64,000 bases of DNA. It comes from Aquila chrysaetos chrysaetos. Taxonomy: Eukaryota > Chordata > Aves > Accipitriformes > Accipitridae. Below the pieces are notes generated by a model. That model was not told where the DNA came from and made no database searches. It saw nothing but the letters and a program-made list of their open reading frames with translations. Within the stretch, counting starts at the first letter, position 1. The number at the start of each line of letters is the position of its first letter. A program made the translations under genes and the position numbers. Of this stretch, positions 56,401 through 64,000 are shown piece after piece. Location: assembly GCF_900496995.4 (NCBI RefSeq), contig NC_044009.1, forward strand, positions 40,695,505 to 40,759,504, written 5' to 3'.

Positions 56401-57151
56401 GTTAGATTTGGGAAGGACAGCTAAACTTAGGTTTCCATTTTCTCATTACACATTTAGTAGTAAAACATACATTACCTGGGATATAGCCCATTCGTATGAA
56501 TTTCCTAGGCCAGATAAAACCACAACCACTGTGAAACATATAGCTTCCTTATAATTACATCCCAATTTAGAACAGGACCTAACTTGTTTCTACCGTTTCT
56601 ATGAGCAGTGGCTATGTGGCAAAAAGAAAGATGGGGGAGTCACACAGGAGCTCGCAATTGCGTTTCTATGTTAAGACTTAAAAAATTGAATACCGACGAC
56701 CACTCTGGCTCTCTACCCAAAAGCACTGGGAGAAATGGTTTGACCGAGTGTAAGATCCTTGCCCACATCAGCAGGGGTCTCACAAACACGGTGACAGCTG
56801 AGAGGGAGAAAAGACTTCCCCTCCATTTGCTCCCCAGCTCCTCCTCCTTATTGTTGCCAAGCCAAACGCCACTCAATACCACTCTCAGGAAAAGCCGTGT
56901 TATCAACCTTCCAGAGTTTCCAGCCCTGACAGAAATATTCAGAAAAACCTTCTGTATATAAGGAGGCAGAAGGAAGATGAGCTGTCCAGACTTTACTACC
57001 TCATCCTTTTGTTTTAGAAACGGTATTAATTACCCTTTAACTTCAGAAGTAGCAGGGGGATGTCCTGTTCTCTGCTCTCAGTGACCTGAGCAGCTAAGGC
57101 CAGTACCCGGGGGTCTGCAGCTGGGCGCCCCGCGCTGGGCGCGTTGGCCAT
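38211..57151 (-). CDS. IQCB1: IQCB1 (NPHP5), complete 13-exon coding region, 602 aa
   Basis: IQ calmodulin-binding motif protein of the ciliary transition zone and centrosome. In mammals it binds calmodulin, CEP290 and the BBSome, and its loss causes Senior-Loken syndrome (family knowledge). The joined exons are 57034-57151, 56048-56210, 54247-54376, 51910-52003, 50758-50857, 50215-50387, 47424-47536, 46238-46347, 41239-41381, 40662-40810, 40068-40196, 39535-39691 and 38211-38440. They total 1809 nt in one uninterrupted frame, giving 602 aa against about 598 in human. Three IQ or IQ-like helices are visible at about residues 302-321 (IIQAMWRGFQTRKRLKK), 395-415 (SALTIQRFWRGYRARRNFHQ) and 424-443 (AAVVIQRAACKFLEK). 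The segment between the first two is a charged helix (QMQLQRQRAMRL). The C-terminus keeps the family text WWKKLG and LFIGG. The N-terminal 300 residues are leucine-rich and helical. The start is the first ATG of exon 1, and its protein text matches the mammalian N-terminus (PRVLALAAQV). 5' UTR exons and the poly(A) site were not resolved. Confidence 0.97.
39535..39691 (-). CDS. IQCB1: IQCB1 coding exon 12 (residues 475-526)
   Basis: Encodes ASQMSEEMSKELHMQAQEKL, then AQFLLRSRLDQRAAQRREAL and LAQVNTDVELLM. It corresponds to the C-terminal helical region assigned to CEP290 binding in the human protein (family knowledge). The acceptor is CCTCCAG and the donor GTATGT. Confidence 0.94.
40068..40196 (-). 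CDS. IQCB1: IQCB1 coding exon 11 (residues 432-474)
   Basis: Encodes ACKFLEKRRRRRLLSRWKDP, then KGLTDEQRLALQQKVDDYIK and LHP. The run of five arginines sits where human has a lysine run. The acceptor is ACAAAG. The donor is GTCTGT, weak, but fixed by length agreement with human. Confidence 0.92.
40662..40810 (-). CDS. IQCB1: IQCB1 coding exon 10, second IQ motif (residues 382-431)
   Basis: Encodes VNKYMEEMEGKSALTIQRFW, then RGYRARRNFHQQKQSLKEYK and AAVVIQRA. It contains the second IQ motif and the beginning of a third IQ-like helix. The acceptor is TTGTAG and the donor GTAAGT. Confidence 0.95.
41239..41381 (-). CDS. IQCB1: IQCB1 coding exon 9 (residues 334-381)
   Basis: Encodes RAKRQQELQHLKKQKEDEAL then LQMQLQRQRAMRLFHERQLA and LLEIIHA, the charged helical linker between IQ motifs. 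The acceptor is TTGCAG and the donor GTATGA. Confidence 0.95.
41382..46237 (-). other. Largest IQCB1 intron (between exons 8 and 9)
   Basis: Non-coding. It holds an antisense CR1 fragment (about 45130-46160) and, near its lower end, two copies of a 20-bp unit at 41601-41640 sharing their first 14 bases. Outside these nothing recognisable is seen. The other IQCB1 introns contain only AT-rich unique sequence and short homopolymers. Confidence 0.85.
45130..46160 (+). mobile_element. CR1 LINE fragment (ORF2 reverse transcriptase to 3' end), degenerate
   Basis: Diverged CR1 non-LTR retrotransposon, the dominant LINE of birds and other reptiles. Reading the plus strand in shifting frames gives RT text typical of CR1. 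There is a segment like the family's LTNLIAFYDEMTGSVD region at about 45250-45310. EYRLGTDYLDSSSNEKDLGF lies at 45487-45546, and CTRKSGGSRSK followed by LLYSALLRAHLEY lies at about 45617-45705. The 3' part resembles the CR1 tail, with a heavily mutated ATTGGATTAGATGACCT stretch at 46125-46142. An internal deletion near 45370-45400, frameshifts and stops show it is dead. It lies antisense to IQCB1. Confidence 0.9.
46238..46347 (-). CDS. IQCB1: IQCB1 coding exon 8, first IQ motif (residues 298-333)
   Basis: Encodes RQHQAACIIQAMWRGFQTRK followed by RLKKLPQAVTTLQRSF. This is the first calmodulin-binding IQ motif, with the IQ pair, RG and basic RKR in their expected places. The acceptor is TTTCAG and the donor GTAAAC. 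Confidence 0.95.
47424..47536 (-). CDS. IQCB1: IQCB1 coding exon 7 (residues 260-297)
   Basis: Encodes LKGLLSKQWTGKGF and DLSQLLDLLYLEQSSGKEEM, colinear with human. The acceptor is TCTTAG. The donor reads GTGCTG, a poor match to consensus, but no better GT lies nearby and the frame joins exon 8 exactly. Confidence 0.88.
48950..48966. repeat. A17 homopolymer in an IQCB1 intron
   Basis: Uninterrupted A run inside the intron between IQCB1 exons 6 and 7. Confidence 0.95.
50215..50387 (-). CDS. IQCB1: IQCB1 coding exon 6 (residues 202-259)
   Basis: Encodes SSVLLQVDEETLHSVLDELV and then NPVIGNAATKLLLLMAKFCK up to ARYK. The acceptor TTTAAAG at 50388-50389 was chosen over the closer CTTCAG because only the longer exon stays in frame with exon 5 and keeps the residues matching human SGDLLRI. 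The donor GTTTGT is weak. Confidence 0.9.
50758..50857 (-). CDS. IQCB1: IQCB1 coding exon 5 (residues 169-201)
   Basis: Encodes VLQNDHFLHLLITDDVETA and then VLHNILRVN. The acceptor is TTTGCAG and the donor GTTAGT. The 100 nt preserve the frame between exons 4 and 6. Confidence 0.94.
51910..52003 (-). CDS. IQCB1: IQCB1 coding exon 4 (residues 138-168)
   Basis: Encodes DEEKQDFLCWFQTVTDAICW and LFGGHIQLAAC, equivalent to the human segment ending in WLLGGHVELIQ. The acceptor is TTTAG and the donor GTAAGG. It ends with one base of a valine codon completed by exon 5. Confidence 0.95.
54247..54376 (-). CDS. IQCB1: IQCB1 coding exon 3 (residues 94-137)
   Basis: Encodes SHCCVGLE, DPEEFYKKFLPSA and NLLVLGRRLQARFIRALK, colinear with human. 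The donor is GTATTT. The acceptor is unusual: its polypyrimidine tract is a run of 19 C (G on the plus strand, 54383-54401) followed by TTTCAG. Confidence 0.95.
54383..54401. repeat. G19 homopolymer (C19 polypyrimidine tract of IQCB1 exon 3)
   Basis: Nineteen G on plus. On the transcribed strand this is the pyrimidine tract ending 3 bases before CAG of the exon 3 acceptor. Confidence 0.95.
56048..56210 (-). CDS. IQCB1: IQCB1 coding exon 2 (residues 40-93)
   Basis: The acceptor is CCCACAG and the donor GTAAAA. The exon encodes the strongly conserved stretch ESKKIKQDIYDYDLTQYC followed by VLRQDHSRLRGGWATAAQL, which matches the N-terminal part of vertebrate IQCB1. The 163 nt fit phase 1 in and phase 2 out. 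Confidence 0.95.
57034..57151 (-). CDS. IQCB1: IQCB1 coding exon 1 (residues 1-39)
   Basis: The ATG at 57151 opens MANAPSAGRPAADPRVLALA and the exon runs through LLLLKLK to a GTAATT donor. It leaves one base of the next codon. An out-of-frame ATG lies 29 nt upstream (57180) and opens a frame that overlaps this exon. Human IQCB1 has noncoding 5' exons, so an additional upstream exon is likely. A GTGAGG donor-like site on this strand just below 57840 is one candidate. Confidence 0.9.
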
Positions 57152-57506
57152 AGGAAACGGAGAGAGGCCCGCAATACCATCGATTCAAGCCTCTTTCCTT
57201 TTTTAATTGTTTCGACGCGGGCTCGGGGTCCTTAAGCCACTACTTCCATCAAACCTCCAGCTCCTGCACCACCAGCTGGAAGCTGACGCTCCGCTCCGCG
57301 CCTCGGGCTGCAGGTCTCCCCCTGAGGAAGGAAACAAACATGGAGGAAGCCCCATCCACGCTCCTTCGCGTCGCCTCTCGAGGCCGCGGGCAGCGGGACT
57401 GGCTCTGCCAGCAGCGCAGGGCTCCAGCAGGGCAGCCCGAGAGAGGCCCCACGGGGCGGGCAGCCGGAGAGGCCTCCCTGAGGGCTGCCAGCATCACCTC
57501 AGCCAC

Positions 57507-57527
57507 GGGGGGGGGGGGGGGGGGGGG
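57507..57527. repeat. G21 homopolymer in the bidirectional promoter
   Basis: Twenty-one uninterrupted G, a potential G-quadruplex and a likely sequencing-error hotspot. Confidence 0.95.
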
Positions 57528-58172
57528 AAGGGGCCGCGGAAGGGCGCTGCAGGCCAGCAGGGCGGCGAGGGACAGGTGCCCTCTCCCACCAGAGTCACCT
57601 CAGTGCCCCCCCCAGCCCCCGCTAGTGGCGGTCCCGGTGCCACGAAGCCCCCGGGAGCAGGGTCCCCACGACCCGGGCCGTCAGGGACGCTCTGAGGGAA
57701 GCCCCTTCCCCTCCCCCCCCACCCCGACCCCTCTCACCGCCGTGCGGGGGCTCCCCCACTTCGCGGGGGGAGGGGGTATTGGAAGACCGAACCCGCCGGC
57801 TCTAACCCGACCGCTCCCCCACACCCCCCTCCCCTCACAGCTGTGTGGTCGCGGCCGCGCTCCACCAACCAGAGCTCTCCCCTGAAGGAGGAGGGTGTCA
57901 TTTGCATATCCGCGTGCGGGCTAGCACCTCCCACAGTTCCACTCGTGGAAATCTACAGAGGGCTGCCTCGCCGCCCAATCCAAGCCCACGTTGCCCGTGA
58001 CGCGCCGCTTGAAGGGGAGGGGCTCCGCCGGCGACTGCCTGTGGCAGCCCGGGTGGGCAGGGCCTATGCCGGTGGGGGCGTGCCCGCCGCCCGTGGGGGC
58101 GGGTGGGCGTGTCCGGGCGGTGCGAGGGATGTTCGGCGACGGCGGCAGCGGCGGGGGTCGCCCGGGTTCGCC

Positions 58173-58181
58173 ATGGTCTGA
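58173..58181 (+). promoter_or_regulatory. Two-codon upstream ORF (Met-Val-stop) in EAF2 5' leader
   Basis: ATG GTC TGA lies 9 nt before the EAF2 ATG. Its context (G at -3 and G at +4) is stronger than that of the main start (G at -3, A at +4). If the leader includes it, ribosomes would have to leaky-scan or reinitiate across a very short gap, which would damp EAF2 translation. Whether the mRNA contains it depends on the unmapped TSS. Confidence 0.5.
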
Positions 58182-58190
58182 GGCGCCGCG

Positions 58191-58293
58191 ATGAACGGAG
58201 CGGTCCCGTCGCTTTTCGACCCCAAGGAGCGGGTGTTGAAGCTGGGCGAGAGCTTCGAGAAGCAACCGCGCTGCGCTTTCCACACCGTTCGCT
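58191..58293 (+). CDS. EAF2: EAF2 coding exon 1 (residues 1-34)
   Basis: Opens [20 protein letters not shown] and ends at [14 protein letters not shown] plus one base of a tyrosine codon. The donor is GTGAGC. A 64-bp-arm inverted repeat starts 22 bases downstream. Confidence 0.95.
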
Positions 58294-61200
58294 GTGAGCG
58301 TGGGGATGGGGCAGACCCTCAGGGGACCGTCGGGCCCGGAGGCGGCGGCGGGGGCGGGGGGGGGAACCGGGTGCCGCCGTTCGGCGGCACCCGGTTCCCC
58401 CCCCCGCCCCCGCCGCCGCCTCCGGGCCCGACGGTCCCCTGAGGGACGGGGAGGTTGGCCGGGCAGGTACTGCGGCCCGGCTTGGCCTTGCTCGCAGGCC
58501 CGGTAGCGGAGGGTGGGTCGAAGCAGGCCCGGGCGGGCATCGGTGTGAGGGAGGGAGGACATGGCGCGCTGGGTTCGCGCCGCCCCCCCCCCCCTCCACC
58601 CCCGGCTTGGTCAGGTATCGAAGCGCTGTCTGTGGAGAAGCTTATCCGTTCGGTAGGCAGGTCGTACCGGGAGACTGACGGGCGCCGAAATATCAGTCGG
58701 TTCCTCAGGCAGGGCCCGGGAAGCCGAAGTGAGTTGGCCGCCTTCGTCCCGCGGTTTTGGGGCGCACCTGGGAACAGGGTCCCTGCGGCTGGGGTGCTGG
58801 GCCGGGGTCTCGGGAGCAAGGCGGTGCAGATCAGGTTTCAAATGGCTCCTGGGAGCGCGTTGCTGGTGAGGTGTACGGCTATTGTATCCCAGTGCTGCCC
58901 CTCGCTTACTTTCTGGGCACAAACTTCATTTTTTACGCCTCTTGCATCCAGCGTTCTGTCTCGACGCAGTTCTGCTGAAAACCGAACCGGGCTGAGCCTC
59001 CGGCTTTGCCCTCTTTTCTGGTGCTTAGTTTTTGGAAGTTAAGTACAATTCAGCAACCAAAGGTTAAAGGCAGTATTAATCACAAAGCTAGTGTACCCTC
59101 CCTGAGTACATAATTACTATCTAGAGAGGTGTGTGCTCAAAGATTCTGAGGGTAGCTAGGAAACAAATGCTCTCAGGATTATAGTTCTGGTAATTTAGGA
59201 CTGCTGCTTCTGGTTTTGATGTCTCATTATTTATAGACTGATCCCCAAGATTCAGTCTCACGTACGTTCTCTGGAGAATGTCCCGTATGCTTTCACGCAG
59301 TGCAGTGAGATGGGTAATGTGCTTTCTGTGAGCAAATGGAATGGCACTTGGTAGGATTGTCTGCAACTGTGGGAGGGGAAGAGAGGGGAGGGAGCGGGCA
59401 AAAGCTATAAATGGATTTAAACAAATGCTGTAACTTGAAATTTACCCTAATTTTAAAGAGGACTAAAAACCACGTCTGGTACCTCCTACCCTTACGATTT
59501 CTTGCTGACTTCTGTAATTTGATGATTTATTCTGAAATCTGTTTTGAAATCTCTCTTCCTTTCCAACAAATGAGACATAGAAACTGGCAAGTTCATCAGT
59601 TCCATGAAATGCACATGCAAAAATATCCTTCCCCGATACCTGAAGTTTTTGTTAACAAATGAGTAAAGGGGAAGACATCTGCTGGTTAAAAGCTAAGATC
59701 AGAAGTCTGTTTATGGACACTGGAATCAGTATCTTAATTTTCTAAAGTATTAACTGCCCAGTGGCCATATATTAAAGCAAACATTCTCTAATTTGATGAG
59801 AAACTTTGGAACTATTGAACGCTTATCCCTGTAAGACGACGTGTGGGGTTTTGCCATAAACGAGGTTAGCAGGGGCTGTTACCTGTGTCTTAGCTCAAAG
59901 CCTTCTGCTGCGTGCGCAGTCCTGCCCACCCGCTCTCGTGGCTTGGTTTTCTTGCCCGGTTGGTGTGCAAGCTGGAGCCACGGTTCCTAGCTGTGGTCTG
60001 TGCCGCCTGGCCCGTGGGTTGCAGGCAGCGTTACAGAACTGGGAAGCTCCCCAGCCGTAACAGAGCGCTGCCGCCTGTGACAGCAGTGGGTGACGTGACA
60101 GGTTGCGCGGCAAGGAGCGCGTGCCGTGCTGTGGCCAGGGAGCGTGCCGCCTAATGGGTCCCCTTTAGGCGCCTGGTCCCTCTGTGCCTCCCTTCAGCTG
60201 CAACTGGGCGCTGCTCCTCAGCGTGCGAGGCAGGGCACCGGACACCCCCGGGTGCGTTTGCTGGAACCACAGATTCAAACCCACATATGTTACCACGTGC
60301 CTTGCAGAGCCTCTTGATGCCGTCCGATCTCCCTAGATCTGTGCAGGCGGGCCTTTTAAGCTGTAGCCCTTCCTAATTCATTTGTGAATGAATGGGAATC
60401 AATAGATTTGGTGGAAGTTATATATAATGGTAGCATGTAACATAGCTGCAGTGCTGATACCTGAACACGTGCTCATTTTCAATGTCTTGGACTTTTGGAA
60501 AAGGACCAGAAATTGGTATCTTCTTTTGTTTAAAACTTATTTTAATCAATACTTTAGATGTCAAAAAAGACAAAAAGGAAATTAATATTTAATTGGGAAA
60601 TAATTTCACTTTTGATAAAAATAAATATATGGAAACTCAAGTTTTGGTCAGCTTCTGACGTGCATGTTATAGTAAAATGAGAAATGGATATTGAGGATTG
60701 ATGTTGTTCTTTGCATTTTCAGTCATTTGTCTACATCTCCCATGTTTGGAATCCACCTTTTCAAGAACTATTTATTGATTTTTCTGAAAGTAATTGTGTG
60801 AGGATTTATCTTTCGAAATATAACACAGCTCATTCAGCCTCTTTATCCATTAAAACCTAAAAGCATTTTTCTAATTTTAACCGAAAGGTTTTAACCCTCG
60901 TACTGATTCTTGAGAAAACCATCTTGACTTTGAATTCTACTGCCTTATGGAATTACCTGCTCAGGGGAATGCTAGATGATACGCTAGCAAAAAAGGCTTT
61001 AACTTAATAGTTTCCAACTGCAATTAAAAGGTGTCTACATTTATAAGATTCCTGAAAAGCCTGTAAATAATCCAGTTTGTTTTTATATGTAGATGACTTT
61101 AAGCCTGCATCTATTGATATGTCCTGTGAAGGAGACCTTAAAGTTGGCAAAGGTGAACAGGTGACAATAACACTGCCAAATATCGAGGTGAGTGGGGTGG

Positions 61201-62427
61201 CTGAAGAGTGGCGAGCCTAAGGGAATGATTTGTTTTGTTGTTATAAGTATATACTGAATATAGAAGGATATGAAGTTTCAGTGCTCTTTCAGAGCTGCTT
61301 GTGTGAATTTTACAGTAGAAAAACGATTGCTCTAAGAATGTAGAATTACGAAAGACCTAAAGGTTAAACAGCTGCACTGTAACTTTAAGTGTGTTCACTG
61401 CATTGGAAATATGCTGTAGGATGACCCAGAAGTGTTGCGTACACAGAAAAGCTTCATGTGGATGTTGGCAGTGCAAGTTTCCCCTTGGTATTTATTGCTC
61501 TAGTGCAGTTCTACAGCAGGAAAGACTGGAAAGGGAAAATTTACTACCTGCCATGCTTTACTGCTCTGCTGATATGGTAACTGAAACCCCTTTTGGTAAA
61601 AGGAGTCCTACAGTGAGCATGCTCTCATGGGGAAATAAGCATTTAATCAGTTTCAAACTAAGCTAAGCTGGGTGAGATCCTGTTCCAGTCAAACACCAGC
61701 TGCTTTTGGTCCTGGCTACTGTGAATCTAATTTGAATTAACTGATAACATTTTTAAAGGCTAGAAATCACTTACAGTGAACTTGTCATCACTGTGATGGG
61801 TTGCTGTTTCTAAGAAAAGAAAGACTACAGGACTAATGCTTACTGAACTTCTGATTTAATAGGGCTCAACTCCACCAGTGACTGTGTTCAAGGGCTCAAA
61901 GAAGCCTTACCTAAAAGAATGTATCTTAATTATCAACCACGACACTGGAGAATGTCGTCTAGAGAAACTTAGTAGCAACATCACTGTGAAAAAAACCAGG
62001 TGGGTGATTTACAGGAGAAACAACTGTGCTTTACTCATTGTGAAAATCGATTTGTTAATATGCCTAAATTGAGATACATAACTACCCATTCCTATTTTTA
62101 GCAAAACATCATTTTTTGAAAGTACTTGGCCTTGTTTAATAGAGTGAAAAGCCTGCTTTCTCAGCACACTGACTTCACAGCTTTTGAGTCTTAACTGGCA
62201 GAAGAAATGGGATTTTTTTAAATTTTTGTTTGTTTGTTTATTTATTTACTAAAAAATGTCACATTGTTGAAAGACATGGTAGCTATTTTCTGATGAGTTG
62301 GGGGGGGAGGTACTGTTTGGAAAGTAGCTTGCCTACTCTATTCTGACTTCTAAATGAGGAAATAGATACATTCTGTGACATATTTCAGTAATATTAATGG
62401 CTTGTTTTTCTCATACCAAGTTTTTGC

Positions 62428-62460
<33 letters not shown>

Positions 62461-62910
62461 CTGCTGAGTCCATATAAGTAATTTCCAGCAGAATTATTAT
62501 TAAGTGATCCTGGGTAGCCAGGTATAAAAACAAATCAACTGACAAAGGGTTAAAAAGTTATTAGCACTGTATTAAAAAGCAATTTTTAATATGGCTATAT
62601 ATAATTATATGCCAGTATAATAACGTACCTAGAAATCTAATGATGCTGTTTAGAAAGGCATGACAAATAATTCCATAACTTAAGGTACTGTATTCCCTGT
62701 ATTCTTGCCTTTTTCCTTGCATCTTGTCTTCTAGTAATTAAAAATCTTTTGCTTTTACACACAGAGCTGAAGGAAGCAGTAAAGTCCAGTCTCGCATAGA
62801 GCAGCAACAGCAGCAAATGCGAAATGCAACTAAGGTTCCAAACAATGTTAAAAATTCTCCACCAAAAGAAAAGATGTTTCCGTCTTCTCCTATGGATGAT
62901 ATTGAACGAG
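58191..62910 (+). CDS. EAF2: EAF2, ELL-associated factor 2, first four coding exons (C-terminus beyond window)
   Basis: Transcription elongation cofactor. EAF proteins bind ELL through the N-terminal EAF domain and act in super-elongation complexes in the nucleus (family knowledge). Coding exons are 58191-58293, 61093-61187, 61863-61999 and 62765-62910, all in one frame, giving 160 codons plus one base of about 260. Diagnostic text is [20 protein letters not shown], then [49 protein letters not shown] and [18 protein letters not shown]. Choice of EAF2 over EAF1 rests on [30 protein letters not shown] and the position beside IQCB1. The glutamine run at the fourth exon and SPMDDIERG follow. The serine-rich transactivation region, normally in the last exons, is not inside the window. 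Confidence 0.97.
58316..58445. repeat. Perfect inverted repeat, 64-bp arms, 2-nt spacer
   Basis: Left arm 58316-58379 and right arm 58382-58445 are exact reverse complements, separated by TT. The first mismatch outside is 58315 against 58446. The arms are nearly all G/C and contain GGCGG repeats and a run of nine Gs. It lies in EAF2 intron 1 just after the exon 1 donor. It could be a genuine palindrome forming a cruciform or RNA hairpin, or a fold-back error in a GC-rich region. Confidence 0.95.
58446..61092 (+). other. Remainder of EAF2 intron 1
   Basis: CpG-rich until about 58900, then ordinary unique sequence. A second, weaker GC-rich patch lies at about 59900-60260. No exon or recognisable repeat is seen. 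The open frames in the GC-rich parts are compositional. Confidence 0.7.
61093..61187 (+). CDS. EAF2: EAF2 coding exon 2 (residues 35-66)
   Basis: Encodes [20 protein letters not shown] then [12 protein letters not shown]. The acceptor is TATGTAG and the donor GTGAGT. It forms the core of the EAF domain. Confidence 0.95.
61863..61999 (+). CDS. EAF2: EAF2 coding exon 3 (residues 67-111)
   Basis: Encodes [20 protein letters not shown] then [16 protein letters not shown] and SSNITVKKT. The acceptor is TTAATAG and the donor GTGGGT. Almost identical to mammalian EAF2. Confidence 0.95.
62428..62456. repeat. T29 homopolymer in EAF2 intron 3
   Basis: Twenty-nine uninterrupted T residues. No SINE body with which it could be a tail is recognisable beside it. 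Confidence 0.95.
62765..62910 (+). CDS. EAF2: EAF2 coding exon 4 (residues 112-160)
   Basis: Encodes [20 protein letters not shown], then [17 protein letters not shown] and [12 protein letters not shown]. The acceptor is ACACAG and the donor GTAAGC. Less conserved than the preceding exons, as in other EAF2 proteins. Confidence 0.94.
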
Positions 62911-63890
62911 GTAAGCTCCACTGGCACATAAGTTTCAGAAACTTTGCTCTTTACTAGCAATTAGTTTTTAAGAGCCAGGGTTTTTTCATTGTGTGGGGTT
63001 TGGTTTTTTTTTTTTTTTTAATTTGAGATTCACACAAGCAGCTGATTTTGTAAGTACTTTAACCTGATATGGAAATGACCACTCTGGCTCAAGTGGTAAC
63101 AAAGCAGTATTTTAAACTTGCCAAGGTAAAAATAAGATGAACCATTAAGCTTAATAATACCAAGGGTCCTACTGCTTGCTCTCCTTGATTGTCTTCTGCT
63201 GCTACTTTAATCAAGTATATAGTTGGTTGTATTGTGGCACTGGAACCAACTGAGTCACTTCCATTTGACATCACTCCTCATTCTTTCTCTGTACTCAGCA
63301 AACGTATAGGTTACAGTGCTTTACAGCTCAAAACACATTTTAAATTACTGGATAAGACCTTGTGAAAGATGAGGTTCCAGTGAAAAAGACAGCTAAAAAC
63401 CTGCATAAATCAACCCTTGAACAGTGCTATGTACTGTATTCTTGAGAGACTCTGGTTTGGTGCAACACTCATATTTCATGAGTATTTCCTTTTGGAGGAC
63501 AAGGAAGATGGCAGGTGGTAATTACTTACTACAGAAGTGCTGACAGGTGGCAGTTTCATTGACTGGAATTGACATCTGCCTCCCAAGATGTTCTGAATTC
63601 CTTTACGCAGATTTTTTTTTTTTTAGATGTGTCATTATGAAGGGTTTGGGTTTTTTTTTTCCAGTTTCATCTTAAACTCTGACCAGAAATCTATACTACA
63701 GAACAGTACTAGAATACATCTAAGATTGCAAAGAGGAAGGAGTACTTGAGCACATGGAATAAGATGATGCTTTTTCTTGGTGGTCTGTTGTTTTGGGAGT
63801 AGTGGTGGTGTCAAACATATTGCAAGTCACCAAAGGGGCTGCTAGCATGTGTCAGACTCTTGTGTAGTGTCAGTCCAATTTTGAGTAGTA
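62911..63890 (+). other. EAF2 intron 4, unique sequence
   Basis: Begins with the GTAAGC donor after 62910. It contains T-rich tracts (about 63007-63020, 63609-63624, 63652-63660) and otherwise nothing recognisable before the CR1 tail. Confidence 0.7.
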
Positions 63891-63914
63891 CTAAAGATGT
63901 GGAATAATTGACAA

Positions 63915-64000
63915 ACAGGGATAGTAGGGACCTTTTGAAGTCATCTAGTCCATCCTTCTGTCCTAAAGTCAGATTTCTGACATAATTTTTTGACCTGTTC
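63915..64000 (-). mobile_element. CR1 LINE 3' end, antisense, running off the window
   Basis: The stretch AGTAGGGACC then TTTTGAAGTCATCTAGTCCA (63926-63955) is the reverse complement of the common CR1 3' terminus, in which a TTGGACTAGATGACCT-like motif precedes the tail. The rest of the element lies beyond 64000, inside an EAF2 intron. Confidence 0.75.

Larger units (their letters stand above)
57152..58190. promoter_or_regulatory. IQCB1/EAF2 bidirectional CpG-island promoter
   Basis: The 1039 bases between divergent start codons are very GC- and CpG-rich. Visible motifs are an octamer ATTTGCAT (57900-57907), a CCAAT box (57975-57979), an inverted CCAAT (ATTGG, 57778-57782) and a GTGACGCG element near 57997. 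No TATA box suits either gene. In human the two genes also share a head-to-head promoter, with transcription starts about 0.1 kb apart (recalled). TSS positions here are inferred, probably near 57850-58130. A G21 homopolymer occupies 57507-57527. The CpG-rich zone continues into EAF2 intron 1, to about 58900. Confidence 0.8.

Noticed and set aside
57898-58599. Long minus-strand open frames (233 and 213 codons) and plus-strand frames across the EAF2 exon 1 region
   Set aside because: Composition artefacts of the CpG island and the palindrome. They run antisense over EAF2 exon 1 and have no domain.
59121-59366. 81-codon minus-strand frame in EAF2 intron 1 with protein-like text
   Set aside because: No family recognised, no splice sites of note, no repeat identity. 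A conservation test would be needed to revive it.

Overview
This is vertebrate nuclear DNA, most likely from a bird. Three things point there. Genes are split into short exons with GT-AG introns. A CR1 LINE fragment with recognisable reverse-transcriptase text lies near 45-46 kb, and a second CR1 3' tail lies at the right edge. IQCB1 fits in only about 19 kb. Another archosaur or a turtle cannot be excluded. No prokaryotic feature (operon, CRISPR, IS element, phage) is present.

Two real protein-coding genes were identified, lying head to head on the right side. IQCB1 (NPHP5, a ciliary calmodulin-binding protein) runs leftward from an ATG at 57151 to a stop at 38211. All 13 coding exons can be placed with consistent phase and join to a 602-residue protein, full length for the family. 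EAF2 (ELL-associated factor 2) starts at 58191 and runs rightward. Four coding exons (160 codons plus one base) are inside the window and the rest lies beyond 64000. The roughly 1 kb between the two ATGs is a CpG island with CCAAT and octamer motifs, a probable shared bidirectional promoter. The order IQCB1 then EAF2, divergent, matches human 3q13.33.

The left 38 kb has no coding exon that I can recognise. It holds a decayed processed pseudogene of ribosomal protein RPL13A (6041-6603, minus), scattered MIR/CORE-SINE-like remnants, low-complexity tracts, and one strong CpG island at about 32.1-33.4 kb. The position of that island, about 5 kb past the end of IQCB1, fits the promoter of the next gene. 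In human that neighbour is GOLGB1, on the same strand as IQCB1, which would make 1-32 kb its upstream intron. This is inference from synteny only.

Nothing here looks like an undescribed biological system. The most unusual sequence object is a perfect inverted repeat with 64-bp arms and a 2-nt spacer at 58316-58445, 22 bases after the EAF2 exon 1 donor. It could be a real hairpin or an assembly fold-back. Other points worth a look are the two-codon upstream ORF before EAF2, a C19 tract serving as a polypyrimidine tract in IQCB1, several weak IQCB1 donors, and the orphan CpG island.
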